A DNA stretch of 64,000 bases from Galeruca laticollis (Eukaryota > Arthropoda > Insecta > Coleoptera > Chrysomelidae): positions 169,752,445 to 169,816,444 of the forward strand of contig OY998176.1 of assembly GCA_963921935.1 (NCBI GenBank), written 5' to 3'. Position 1 is the first letter of the stretch. Every line of letters starts with the position of its first letter. The position numbers were made by a program, and so were the translations under genes. Positions 11,881-22,547 of the stretch are shown here, piece by piece. The notes beneath the pieces are model-generated. The model was not told the DNA's origin. It did not search any database and saw only the letters and a list, made by a program, of their open reading frames with translations.

Positions 11881-12042
11881 TAATTTTTTCTACGCCCTAT
11901 CTTTAAAGTACCTTGTATTTCATCGGTTTGTAGCTCTTAAAGTGGTTGTTTATGGTTAGAGTGAAAAAAATTGAAAAAGCGTTAAAAAAAGTGCCATAAC
12001 GTTAACTTTATTTCACGCTTTCCATAAGATAACACAATTAAT

Positions 12043-12144
12043 CTTGGCTGGGCATCGAGGATGGACTTCTAAAATACTTGGCTGGGCATCGAGGATGGAC
12101 TTCTAAGATACTTGGCTGGGCATCAAGGATGAACTTTCATTAAA
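12043..12144. repeat. Three tandem 34-bp repeats
   Basis: The block starting CTTGGCTGGGCATCGAGGAT recurs at 12043, 12077 and 12111. The third copy has a few substitutions. It lies between the env and integrase relics of the old LTR element. Confidence 0.85.
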
Positions 12145-12242
12145 CTTGGAATACATATAATTGTAATTTACCAAAAGGAGCTTAATTAAAATATCCCAAA
12201 TTTCTATTTGCATTTTATTTTTTTATATAAGGCTGTAGAAAA

Positions 12243-12351
12243 AATAATGTATGCAACATGTGCATAAAGTGTCTTTTTTCACTCATGGAACTTTTTCCAT
12301 TCGTGGAAAAAAGTGCCACTTTATACACTTGTTGCATAAATTACTATTATT
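12243..12351. repeat. Near-perfect palindrome, small MITE-like element
   Basis: Arms of about 50 bp are inverted copies: TGCAACATGTGCATAAAGTG on the left and CACTTTATACACTTGTTGCA on the right, with a short central loop around 12290. One arm recurs at 41595-41650, which shows it is a dispersed repeat rather than part of the LTR element. Confidence 0.7.
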
Positions 12352-12699
12352 TTGAACATTGCTTAATTTGTAAGGTAAGAGACCTGGGTTATTATTTGAG
12401 GTATGGAGTCTTGGGTGGTGTGATCCCTCATTGATGTGGATGGACAACCTGTAACAGTTGGAGGTTGTTTCACTTGTTTTATATGTATTATTTACTTTTT
12501 GCTTTGATTTTATTTGAGGTTATTTCCACTTTGTTTCTATCTAAAATTACCGTTATTTCATGAGGTCCTACAAATTTATTATCTTTTTTACTATGATAAC
12601 GCAAGTTTTTCTTAAATACTATTTATCCTAATTTAAAATCAGTACTAGTATTACACATTTGATTATTTTCATCTACACTTTTATCTTTTTGTCTTTCTA

Positions 12700-13990
12700 T
12701 GTTTTTTTTACATTTTCATATACGTGTTCAGTTTCAGGGAATGAACATTTCACTTTGATTTCGCGAATTAGTGTGTCGGAAAGTTAATTCGGAAGGAGTG
12801 AATTTATTGCTACTATGTTTTGAGCTATTGTAACCTAAAAGTGCGTAGTCGATTAAATCATATGCATTACGGTGCATTTCTTTTAGAATTATGAGATGTT
12901 CTATTAAACTAGAATTGAATAATTTGCTATACTGTTTGATTCGTGAAGTCATACAATGCCAAAATATATTTTTATTTTGTGTAGATTCAAAATTCCCTTT
13001 ACCGTATCATTATTAAATACAGTACCGTGGTCAAGGTACTCCAAAAGAACAAAAGTATTTTTTTAATGATTAACTTAGGTGAATGTCTGTTTTGCCTTCG
13101 ACTTGATATGTAGGGCAAATTTGGAAAATGCGTCATTTATAATTAATATATTTTATTGTTGTAATGAAAGGGATATATATGAACCATTTGGAAAGGTTTT
13201 AATGCTGTTACGGTTATTAGTAGAGGTGTGTAAGGAGGATGTCTGCCGTATTTTGTTCGTTCACAAATATTACAGGAGTTTATATATTCAGTAACGGTAG
13301 TGTTCGTATTTTTCCAGTAATAGTTTCGTTTTAAATATTCATACGTTTCTACAATATTACGACTGATAGTTTTGTCAACATGATGATGTTTGATTATTAT
13401 TTAAGTATCTAATTAATTTTGGGCGTTTTTCCGGAAAGTGTTCGAAATTCATTTTATTTCAAAGAGAATCATTATGAAAATACATGCAGTCACCACGTTT
13501 CTTAATCGTGTAGTCCTTCAGAAACTCGAATATAAAACTTTCATTATTTTGAATCGGAATTTTAACTTTTATTATTTCATGATTTTCGTAGGTTTCCTGC
13601 TCAACTAATGATTTAGGATATGGATGGGTGTGACTATTATTTGATTAACTTTATTATTAATTATTTCGTCAAATATTTTTGCACCATCATTTGTTGTTTC
13701 AATAAAAGTAGTGTGTTGTGTATTTGAGTCTGTGTCAATTGTGTCAACTGCTTGCAAATTGGTGTCGGTTATATTGTCATTTATTTATTCGGCTATAATG
13801 TGATTCAAAGATTGGTCTAATTCATGAGGATCTATAATTAAGTCAGGATTATTAATCATCCAATCGTTTACTAGCGCGTTAATAACTAATCTAAAAAGTT
13901 CATCGCAATTAGGATTTGAATTATCTTTTTTGTATATTATTTCATAGTCAAATTCTTGTGAACGTAATCTCCAGCGAGTTAATTTTGAAT
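12700..13990 (-). pseudogene. pol: Pol relic: integrase and RNase H-integrase linker
   Basis: The open piece 12734-12952 encodes the integrase C-terminal part: L-I-E-H-L-I-I-L-K-E, Y-N-S-S-K-H-S-S and T-P-S-E-L-T-F. Upstream, around 13690-13930, the acidic linker (N-N-P-D-L-I-I-D near 13850) can be read. The catalytic core and zinc-binding part between 13000 and 13600 are too damaged to be read in one frame. Confidence 0.6.
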
Positions 13991-15230
13991 TCGGTTCTCT
14001 GAAATTAAATGGCCAAATTGAAGGAAGATGCTCACAATATATTTTAAATCGTTTACTACGGATATATGGTCAAAAATATTTACAAGCCCATACTATGGCA
14101 AGTAATTTTCTCCTAATTGTGCCATATTTTTGGCCTGTCTTATTTAAAGTTTTCGAAGCGTATGCAATTGGACTATCTGAGCCAATTTGACATTGTAATA
14201 ATACAGCGCCTAATGCTATATTTGGAGCATTCGTGGTTAATACAAATGGCTTAGAAAAGTCTTGGTGCTGAAGTAGAGGTGAATTAATTGATAGATTTTC
14301 ACAAGTATTAATAGCTGAGATGAAATGTTTATCAAGTTTGATTTTAGCATTTTTTCAGACCTATACACAACGTTCAGTTATTTTAGCAATATCTTTAATA
14401 TAACGTCTACAAAAGCCAATAGTTCCAATTAGCTTTTGATGTCCTTTTGAGTTTTTGGTATATGATAATTTTTTATAACACTAATCTTGTCAGGATTTGA
14501 CTTTACTTCGTCTGGTGTAATAACATGCCCTAAGTAAGCGACTTCTTTTCGAAGAAAATCTGATTTATCGAGTTGAATTTTAAAATTTGATTGTCGTAAG
14601 CAATCATAAACTGTCTTTTCTGAGTGTTCTTGCAAGGAAACCTATCCATGACTCTTTGGAATGTAGAAGGGTATGAGCGTAGCCCCATTGGCATACGTCT
14701 AAATTCCCAATGTCCGTTTTGAGTTGAAAATGCTGTCTTTTGAATTCCGTCTTCGTGCATTTGGATTTGCTAGAATCTTCTAGCTAGGTCAATAGTACTT
14801 GAATAATGACTATTGCCTAATTTTTCTAGCATTTCGGTTTGGTAAGGGGTATTTATCAGGTATGGTTTTTTCATTTAATATGCGGTAGTCTATTTCCATA
14901 CGAAATTTCTTTTTATTTTATTTGTATGTTTTTTTTCGGATACCATGCAGATAGGCTATGGGTAAGGAAAATTGGAAGGTTGGATAAAATCTTGGTGAAG
15001 CAGTTTGTTCATTTGTGTTTTGACTTCTTCTTCAATTTCGTGTAATCGATATGTCTTAGTAAATATTGAAGTATATTTTGTTGAATTGATTTTTTGTTTT
15101 ATTAGATTAGTGAAAGAGAACGGTATCTCTTCACAATGGAAAATGTCACGATATGCATATTATGATTTTTTGATAACTTCATTCACTTCCGGATTACGTT
15201 GACTTAGATCAATGTTTTTTTAAATTTGGT
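13990..15230 (-). pseudogene. pol: Pol relic: reverse transcriptase and RNase H, catalytic motif deleted
   Basis: The open pieces are 14530-14760 (K-T-A-F-S-T-Q-N-G-H-W and R-M-P-M-G-L) and 14429-14635 (L-Q/M-Q-E-H-S, Y-L-G-H-V-I-T-P). Between F-Q-R-V-M-D (near 14650) and Q-E-H-S (near 14635) about 90 bp are missing with a frame change; these would code for the YxDD catalytic motif. RNase H blocks remain from 14400 to 14000. The fingers region extends to about 15100, where stops are frequent. It is close in sequence to the relic split around 26705/33949. Confidence 0.75.
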
Positions 15231-15232
15231 TT

Positions 15233-15900
15233 TCAAATATTATCACATTCTTTACTATTTACTCGAGTTTCCATTTTTTCTAGGAAATTAATTTCATCAA
15301 TATTTAATATTGCAATTACTATTGGTTCAAAAAATACGATTGTTTCAGATTTAGTGGTAAGAGCAAAGTCATTTTCAACATTTACTACAGCGACGGGCAT
15401 CTCGATATAAGGTGCACACTTTTTATATTCTAATAATCCGGTGCCTTCTTTCATTTTCACTGGTATTCTAACTTGTTGTTAAGTTCTACGCGGTATTGTT
15501 TTGTTTGATATTTAGGATTTTGAATATTTAAGATTTAATTCTAATTTTCATATATTAATGGAATGTTCACATATGGAGTGACAATAAATTGTGAGTTCAT
15601 ATCTATTGAAGCTTTCAATTGTGTAAATAAAACCATACCTATTAATCCGTCATATTTATCGCTGAGATTAAAGAGATAGAACTTGTGATATTCTGAAACT
15701 CTAAAAATTTTGAAAATCGGTATGTTTATTACTTCATCATGATATGTTATGAGCACTTTTTATTTGGAAATCCTTTGTAAGACGGTGGTTTGGATAGAAT
15801 TGATAAGCTTAATCAGGTTTAATTAAACTACGATAGCACTACCTGTATCGATTGAAAAACTAGCCTCTAGTTCGGGTATATAAATGTGTGGTTGATTTGC
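15233..15900 (-). pseudogene. pol: Aspartic protease and Pol N-terminal region relic
   Basis: The protease active site reads F-S-I-D-T-G-S-A-I near 15850. Downstream, 15541-15756 contains Y-D-G-L-I-G, a block that follows the protease in the related element at 31545-32051. 15233-15460 matches the N-V-E-N-x-F-A-L region of the family. In-frame stops occur after I-V-V and elsewhere. Confidence 0.65.
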
Positions 15901-15914
15901 TCTGAATATATTTA

Positions 15915-16491
15915 AAAGTATTAGGGGGTATTGTTCTGGGAGGATTCTTGTTGAATATTTTCACTTGGGTCTTGAGAAGTTTGATAAGGATAATCGAATT
16001 GATATTGATCAGAGTTGTCACAACCTGGATATGTTTGATCAGTTTCTTGTGGATAAAAATAATAATAATTTTGGACATTATCGGTTTGGTATGAAGTTTC
16101 ACCTTGCATTTGATACGGGTTATAAAATTCATAACGTTGTTGATTTACATAATGTGCAAATAATTTTGTGGACGTAAATTTTCTCTGAGGTGCTCACATT
16201 GTATTACCTGATGACGTGTCCATGGGTGTTTGGTTTATATGGTTTGTTGGGGTTTGGTTGAGTTCTGATTTGATTTGAGGATGCTCTCAATATCTGGCTT
16301 TGCCTGGCTTGATTGGAAAACGGTTGTCTTTGAGCTTGTAAGTTATTATTCCGCCTCCATTGTGTTTGTGGATTTCGGATGAAAGCACGATTGAAATTAT
16401 TAAAATTCTGTTGGTGTTGCGAGAATTGATTAATAACTACACCTGGATGTGAATTTCTAATAATTGAAATAGTGGATTGAGAAGGTGGCAC
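15915..16491 (-). pseudogene. gag: Gag C-terminal relic
   Basis: The open pieces 16204-16491 and 15921-16109 encode a Gln/Asn/Arg-rich region without zinc knuckles, like the C-terminus of the 390-residue Gag of the younger element. Only about 200 bp separate it from the primer-binding site, so the N-terminal capsid part is deleted. Confidence 0.6.
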
Positions 16492-16690
16492 GAATAAAAA
16501 TTTCGGTAACTAGCATTGCTGTTTTGGAGAAAAATGGGATGATGATATTACTTTGGTTTGGTCCCTCTTCCGTGGACTTGATTCTTGGAGTCAATTGGAA
16601 ACCACAAAAATAACACAAAATTTTAGATTGCAAACAAACCGTAGATAAGGACCGGTGTCACGATTCCTGTGGAACCGATTTGCAATCCTA

Positions 16691-16702
16691 CTGACTACGC
16701 CA
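16691..16702 (-). other. Primer-binding site, tRNA-Ser type
   Basis: On the minus strand this reads TGGCGTAGTCAG, directly at the LTR end. It has one mismatch to the site TGGCGCAGTCAG in the younger element, and matches the 3' end expected for insect tRNA-Ser. Confidence 0.65.
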
Positions 16703-16875
16703 AAGAAATTTTTAGTTTAACAAAACTTTTCAAAAAATAATATTATTTTTACAGACTAAGTGAGACCTTACAACTCAAATTATAACTAAAAAAAAAACGT
16801 TAAATTGTAACCTATCCGCGGGATTGCAGCTCAGCAGTCCAGCGGTGTCATATTACAATATGTATTCCCATAACT
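16703..16875 (-). repeat. 5' LTR of old errantivirus-like element
   Basis: Bounded on one side by the primer-binding site and on the other by TTCCCATAACT, matching the end of the LTR at 10471-10663. It differs from its partner by many substitutions and a run of A that replaces an AT-rich block, which indicates age. Confidence 0.7.
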
Positions 16876-17439
16876 AGTTTATTAAACTATGTAAAATGTG
16901 CAGAATCAATCGGAGAACATCAAGAAATACATCAACTAAGTTGGAATTACTGGAACCGTTGGTGATATTCATACTGAACTAACAATTTACTCCCACTACT
17001 CCAACACTCACAATTACGCTATCTAACCAAGTTATCGTCTTCATTGACCGAGGGTAGACAGCTTACCACTATATCAGCATTCACAACTAGGTACACGTCC
17101 GACGCGGCTTCGATCACTGAGGACGATAATTTGCTTATTGAAACGCTAGTAAGACAATGTTGTTTTGGTGGTTGTAAATAGTGTGTTGAACAATAGATCA
17201 GTTCATGACCAAATATTCGCTCTCAGAGAAGAGTTATATGCCATTTTCTAATACCTACATTCAAACAGGCTTATGACAGAATAATTAGAAAGATATGGTA
17301 CGAAGGAATAAAGGAACTGATAATGTCAACGAAAATGAGTAACAATAATCAAGGAAGTGTTATCATTTTAGGTATTTGCAGTAAACAGTATGCTTACACA
17401 AGGAAGTAGACTGTCTACGTTTCCTGAAAATTAGCCGCT
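16876..17439. other. Intervening sequence without gene
   Basis: No coding motif or repeat was recognised between the LTR element and the satellite block. Confidence 0.5.
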
Positions 17440-18066
17440 GAATATGATAGTGAAATAATCGATTTCAAAGATTAAAACTAACTTTTCAGCATCTGTGAGA
17501 TGCCCTGAATAATATTTTATCATAAAATTGTTACTCTGATCTGGATTGATAGGACCCGCTGTACTCGCTCTAGTCAGCGTAAAATCAATAGGATACATCT
17601 GTGAGACACCTTGAGAAATATCCAATTACGAAATTGGTCACTTGTACATATTGGAGGCTGCATCATGCGAACAACCCAAAATTTCTCCCAGAAGGACAAA
17701 AATGTGGCACTTCTGGTACCATCGGACCCGTAGTACTAGCTCTGGTAGCTAAAAATCAATAATGTTCATCCATAAGACGCCTTGAACCATATTTAATCAT
17801 AAAATGGGTCACTTGTATAGACTCTGGAGGCTGCATCGTGCTAACAAACTGAAAATTCTACAACAATGACAAAAATTGTGTACTTCAAGTACCATAGCAT
17901 TCGTTGTACTGTGTTTAGTGTGCTGAATATCAATACTGTTTATCTTTGAATAATATACAATCATAAAATTGGTCACTTCTATATACTTCGTAGGCTGTAT
18001 CGTACAAACAAACTGAAATTTCTCCAAAAATGACAAAAATGTCGTACATAAAGTACTGTAGCACCT
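17440..18066 (-). repeat. Satellite block, ~170-bp unit, minus orientation
   Basis: The landmark GGCTGCAT/GGCTGTAT followed by a variant of CGTGCTAACAAACTG recurs at 17656, 17829 and 17993, giving spacings of 173 and 164 bp. A fourth, partial unit lies to the left. Units are diverged. The reverse complement of the unit is the same repeat as the block at 60569-61335. The right end abuts the C-rich Gag-like sequence abruptly at about 18067. Confidence 0.85.
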
Positions 18067-18960
18067 GTTGCACTTCGACCAAATCGACCCCAACCGCACC
18101 AATTTCTCCAAGGAATTCTATAAAACCTACTACGAACACCTTAACTCGCCCGAAAATCAGAAAGCCTCAGTCCTTTCCGAGAAAGAATTCCCTCTTCACA
18201 CACCAACCAAACACAACGCACACACATCCAAAAAACCCACTCTCACTCAACACTATCTCCCCAAACCTCTTCAAAACAAATCTCCTCAAAACAAACACCC
18301 GAACGTCCACCAAAAGACGCTTCATTCATATCTCCAACCAGGTTTTACGCTTTCTCTGTAATATTCAAATCTCCCACACCCGACCACCCTCCATCCCTAC
18401 CCCCAAACCTCGATCTACTACTTCTAACCCCATCAACGATCCTAAAACAACTCCTACCAATAACTCTACACTAACAGAACCTCCTAATCTTAGTAACCTC
18501 CCACAACAATATTCAACCCAAAAATGTCTTTTCGCTCTTTTAAACACCCTCGAACTTCTCAACGGACACATCCTTTATGTAAAAGTAAATTTCAATTGAA
18601 CAATTGAACAGCCCTTCTCAAAACATCTTCCCCGATGTCAGTCCCAACAATTCTGAGAAGAATTCACAACTCTACTGGTAATCCTAGCATCACCATCAAC
18701 ATCCTAAACTCCACTCAACGTCCACCATAACCAGCCAAAACTTCAATACCCATTTTCATCGCCAAGTCCATCAACAAGCCTACATCGATATTCCGCGTCG
18801 TCCTACAATCCGAAACTCCGGCCTCATATTTCATGGCCTCCCACATTAGTGCGAGTCATCCAACGCCAACCCACTGCCCCCAGTCACAAAATACTGCAAT
18901 CGATGCACGCAAACCGGACATTCCTCCGATTCTTAATTTTTGGGCAATTATCAGGTCAAT
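18067..18960 (+). pseudogene. Gag-like ORF1 relic of a Jockey-type LINE, C-rich
   Basis: This stretch is strikingly rich in C and poor in G on the plus strand, unlike everything around it. Open frames are 18068-18361 (starting Y/H-F-D-Q-I-D-P-N-R) and an overlapping Pro/Thr/Asn-rich frame to 18599. Further right, blocks such as I-F-R-V-V-L-Q near 18795 and C-N-R-C-x-Q-T-G-H-S near 18895 look like the zinc-knuckle end of an insect LINE Gag-like protein, with the last Cys replaced. The frame changes several times. The assignment rests mainly on the knuckle and the composition; a satellite-like or unrelated low-G sequence remains possible. Confidence 0.4.
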
Positions 18961-19020
18961 GAAAAATGCAAGAATATACCAGCGTTATATTAACATTATA
19001 CAGACACTAAATTACCGTTA

Positions 19021-19590
19021 AAAAATGAAAGTAAGGCTGAATGAAGACCCTGATGAAATCCTGATCCTGAAGAGGGGCGTTAGACAAATTGCTTACACTG
19101 GTGCTAGATGATTTTTTCAAAAACTTACAATGGGAAGACAGATGAATTATTATATCGGGAAAAAAACTCAGTAAACTCAGTAACCTAAAATTTGCTGATA
19201 ACATTGCCATTTTTCCCCAAACAGTGAAGAATTAGAACAAATGCTTATAGAACTACAACAAGAAGCAAGAAAAGTGGGCCTAGAAATGAACATCTCTAAA
19301 ACCAAATTAATGACAAACCAACGAAAAAACGTGGAGAGCATAAGTGTGCTAGGACAACAAGGAGAGAAAATGAAGTGGGCCGGACATGTTGCCCGAAATG
19401 CAACCAATTGGAGCGCAGAAACCACAAGATGGAGACCTTGGAGGGACAAAAAAGCACCGGCAGACCAAAAGAAAGATGGTATGATGACATCAAAAGAACA
19501 GCTGGACTTAACTGGTTCCAAGTGGCACAGAACTGTGAAAACTGGAAAAATATGAGAGATGCCTATATCCAAAAGATAGAAAACGGCTAG
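19021..19590 (+). pseudogene. RTE-like LINE, 3' part of reverse transcriptase and C-terminal tail
   Basis: Blocks in order: L-K-R-G-V-R-Q near 19070, K-F-A-D-N-I-A-I-F at about 19188 (catalytic F-A-D-D with the second Asp changed to Asn), L-Q-Q-E-A-R-K-V-G-L-E-M-N near 19260, K-W-A-G-H-V-A-R near 19375, and S-T-G-R-P-K-E-R-W-Y-D-D-I near 19455. The tail ends with Y-I-Q-K-I and TAG at 19588-19590. These are hallmarks of the RTE-like LINE group abundant in insects. Deletions between 19090 and 19120 and again near 19330 remove parts of the domain, and the frame changes near 19430. Confidence 0.75.
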
Positions 19591-22330
19591 AAGAGAGAAG
19601 AGATACCTGCTTGTGTTAATTTATTTTATAGTTCATTTACTACTAACCTCCAAACTAGTGGTGACGTCACAGCGCCCTGTCGGTACCTCTTTTAGTGATT
19701 ACTGCTATGTTTTCATTGCCATTCTGACTTTCACCTGTTCTCGTGGGCAAGACGGAAAGTATAGTTCTAGCCCCCTGTAAACTCCAGTGAGCATTTTACC
19801 ATTTCTTGAGATGTATTATCATATTATCAAACACCCCTGAAATATCGAAGACTGGCTGTCTCTTCATGTTCCAGAATTGCCTGGATTTTATCAGTCAGTT
19901 GAAATGGAGCGATTAATACGCATGCTAACTGTAATGTAATGGACTGAACTTGAGATGTACATTTCGAATATGATTGTCCATAATCTTTTCCATGGTCATT
20001 AGTGCAAACGATGTGAATGTCTGAATGATTTGGGGTTTGTTCCATTACTTTCACCTATTTTGGCTTTCGCTCTTCTCTAGCTTAGTAGTATGTGACCCAT
20101 CGCTAAGGTACTTCTATTGATTTATAATAGATAGTTTATTCAGTATTACTGCCCCTTTTTAGAGAATGCAGGAAAAATCCCATCTATTCCTGAGTAATGA
20201 GATAAGTTTCATATTTTCATTATCATTCCGATGTCCCCTATTTACTTTCACTGCATGCTTAGTTAATCAATCTGTATATGCTATAAAAAATCCATCAAAT
20301 CTAAAACATTGTCAAGATAAATAAGTAGCAAGAGGATGGTAGAAAATGTCATGACATTATGGAAAATGGTCACTTCCCGAGTGTTGTCTGTTGAATGTCA
20401 CCGCCTTTTTACTTTGTTTGGCAACGTTTATTGGTTTTCTGACCTATGTATAATCTGATTCCAGTTAATTTGAACTTAATATTCTATTAATTACCTGCCT
20501 ACCTAAATCTAATTGTCTATCAAGACACAAATGTTTTTCGAGTATAGTACAACTGTGGACATAAGATATTCCTAAAAATATTAGAAGTTTAATGGAGTGC
20601 GTTATTTAAAGATATTATCGAAAAGTAATTAATAGGTACCTACGTTCTATCGTGTACATGAGAACAGTTTGAATTGCTAGTGTTTTTTCAGTCTATATTC
20701 GGCGATTTGGTAGTCAATTATTATCGGTTCTTTAGTTTCGAACACTTAACTGGTTTAAACTTTTTAGTAACGTGGAGAGTGTTGTAGTTCAAATATTTTA
20801 TTCTACTCCAGTAAAATTCGGTAAGCTGTTTAGTTTCATATTACAATTATAATAAAATGGAATCATTGAATTGGTAAGACTATAACAATTACAGATACAT
20901 TTTTATACCTAGAATGAAGTAGACTCCAGTAGATTAATAATGATATTTTATTATGATGCCATAATTTATATTTGGTGGAGCTCTGTATATTTTCAAATGT
21001 CATACTTTTTTATAAGAACTTACGATTGTACTAAAATGTATCTATAGGTTTCTTCGGATACACTGTTGAATAAATCTTCGAAAACTAAATTAGAACAACT
21101 ATTACAAACTTTTTCAATAACTTCTAAGTTGGTGGAGTCAAATATTTATGAAAGGACAGTTTTCGGTAATGAAAATATTTAATGAAGAGAATGGCAATGT
21201 TAATTATATATTGGCTGAAAATACATATCTGGTTTTTGTGTCTTATAATAATCAATGAATATTTTCTTACCATAAAATAGCGTTAATGAAATGTTTTTTC
21301 AACTAACTAGGAACAGAACTGTTATGATTTTGATCAAAAAATCGGAAATACTATTCTCCATTCTCTTGCCAAGATTCACACTTCGTTTTAAATTTGCGAA
21401 TTAGAAAATCATTTGTGTGAAAACACATAATCAAATACAGTTAATCGAAGCTTCATTCCTTATTACCTAGCCACTTGGAACTGTATGTTGACTAGTAGCT
21501 AAGGAAATAATTTCAAATATTTTTAAGTTTAAATTCTTCTGTTCAAAGCTATTATAGTATACACTTACATACTTAATTGGACAGAGGGAGTACTTTTAAT
21601 AACAATATCCCATTTAGTTTATACATTAATAGTATTTTGGTTCCTTACTCTCGATTGTCGAGCTAAAGTCTTTTTCATATTACGATTCTAGAATCAAATT
21701 CTGGAATACGACTTCGAATACGATGTGCCATTCTACGTTTATTCAAATGGAAGTTTCGTACTTCCAAAGAATGCCACTCCGCAACCGTGGACGTCTTGAA
21801 ACCCATAAGTAACACTTATTTAACATAAAGTTTCTATCTCATTACGATTTTTAGAATCGGTTTCCGGAATTTGATTCTAGAATTCTAGTGTGGAAGAACT
21901 ATAATTGGTCGTCGAACTGATTACAGTGATAAGGAGATAAGTCCTCCCTGCAGAGCGAAACTTGACATTTGATACAAAATGTAAGATGCTTCGACGTGTA
22001 GGCTCTACCTTGGCATGTCCGTTGTTTGTCTCTTCCTTCCATGAAATGTCCATTTCGGTCCTTTTGATGCTGAAGACATAATTGGCCGTCCCATATTTGG
22101 CCTCAGACCCAATGTCATATAGGCCACAGCAATCACTCTTCTAAAATTTAGCAAACTTTTATCTGAACACCTGACCAGTCTAAAGAGAATCCATCTCAGT
22201 CAAATCAGATACAATTTGAGGAATGCGTGCAGGAGGCAAATTTTTGCTTTCAAAAATCCTATAACTTGATCGTATATAAGTTGCCTGAATCAAACATAAA
22301 TAATATAGATGATATGGATAAGGTTACAGA
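19591..22330. other. Long AT-rich stretch without recognisable gene
   Basis: No ORF above 75 codons, no family motifs, and no terminal repeats are visible. It is the longest apparently non-TE stretch of the left half, and could hold regulatory or intronic host sequence, but nothing in it supports a call. Confidence 0.5.
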
Positions 22331-22547
22331 TATTGTTGATATATTTTAACCTCAAAGTCTAATGTGATTGCAGTTTCCGTATAGGCAAAGCAGACGAAAA
22401 TAGGAACAAATGTAAACCTCTAATAAATTCAATTTTTGCATAATAATACATCATCCTACATACTGCGCAATAAGAAAAAAATGACAAGGTACTCAATTCT
22501 CTAGAATTCAAATGAAGGATGACTGAACTAAATATCAAATTAACTAC

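Larger units (their letters stand above)
10471..16875 (-). mobile_element. Old errantivirus-like LTR retrotransposon, deleted and decayed
   Basis: Two diverged LTRs (10471-10663 and 16703-16875) enclose gag, protease, reverse transcriptase, integrase and env relics, all on the minus strand. The order and the presence of an Env gene identify an Env-bearing gypsy-type element. A primer-binding site for tRNA-Ser lies at 16691-16702. Compared with the younger relative at 26706-33944 it lacks the N-terminal two thirds of gag and the segment coding for the catalytic reverse-transcriptase motif. All genes carry many stops. No matching target duplication was found beside the LTRs. Confidence 0.8.

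Noticed and set aside
18365..18571. 68-codon Gly/Val-rich minus-strand ORF
   Set aside because: It is the complement of the C-rich island; the composition alone generates it.
18030..18599. 189-codon Thr/Pro/Asn-rich plus-strand ORF as an intact gene
   Set aside because: It starts in the satellite block, and low-complexity composition explains its length; I keep only a tentative Gag-like relic.
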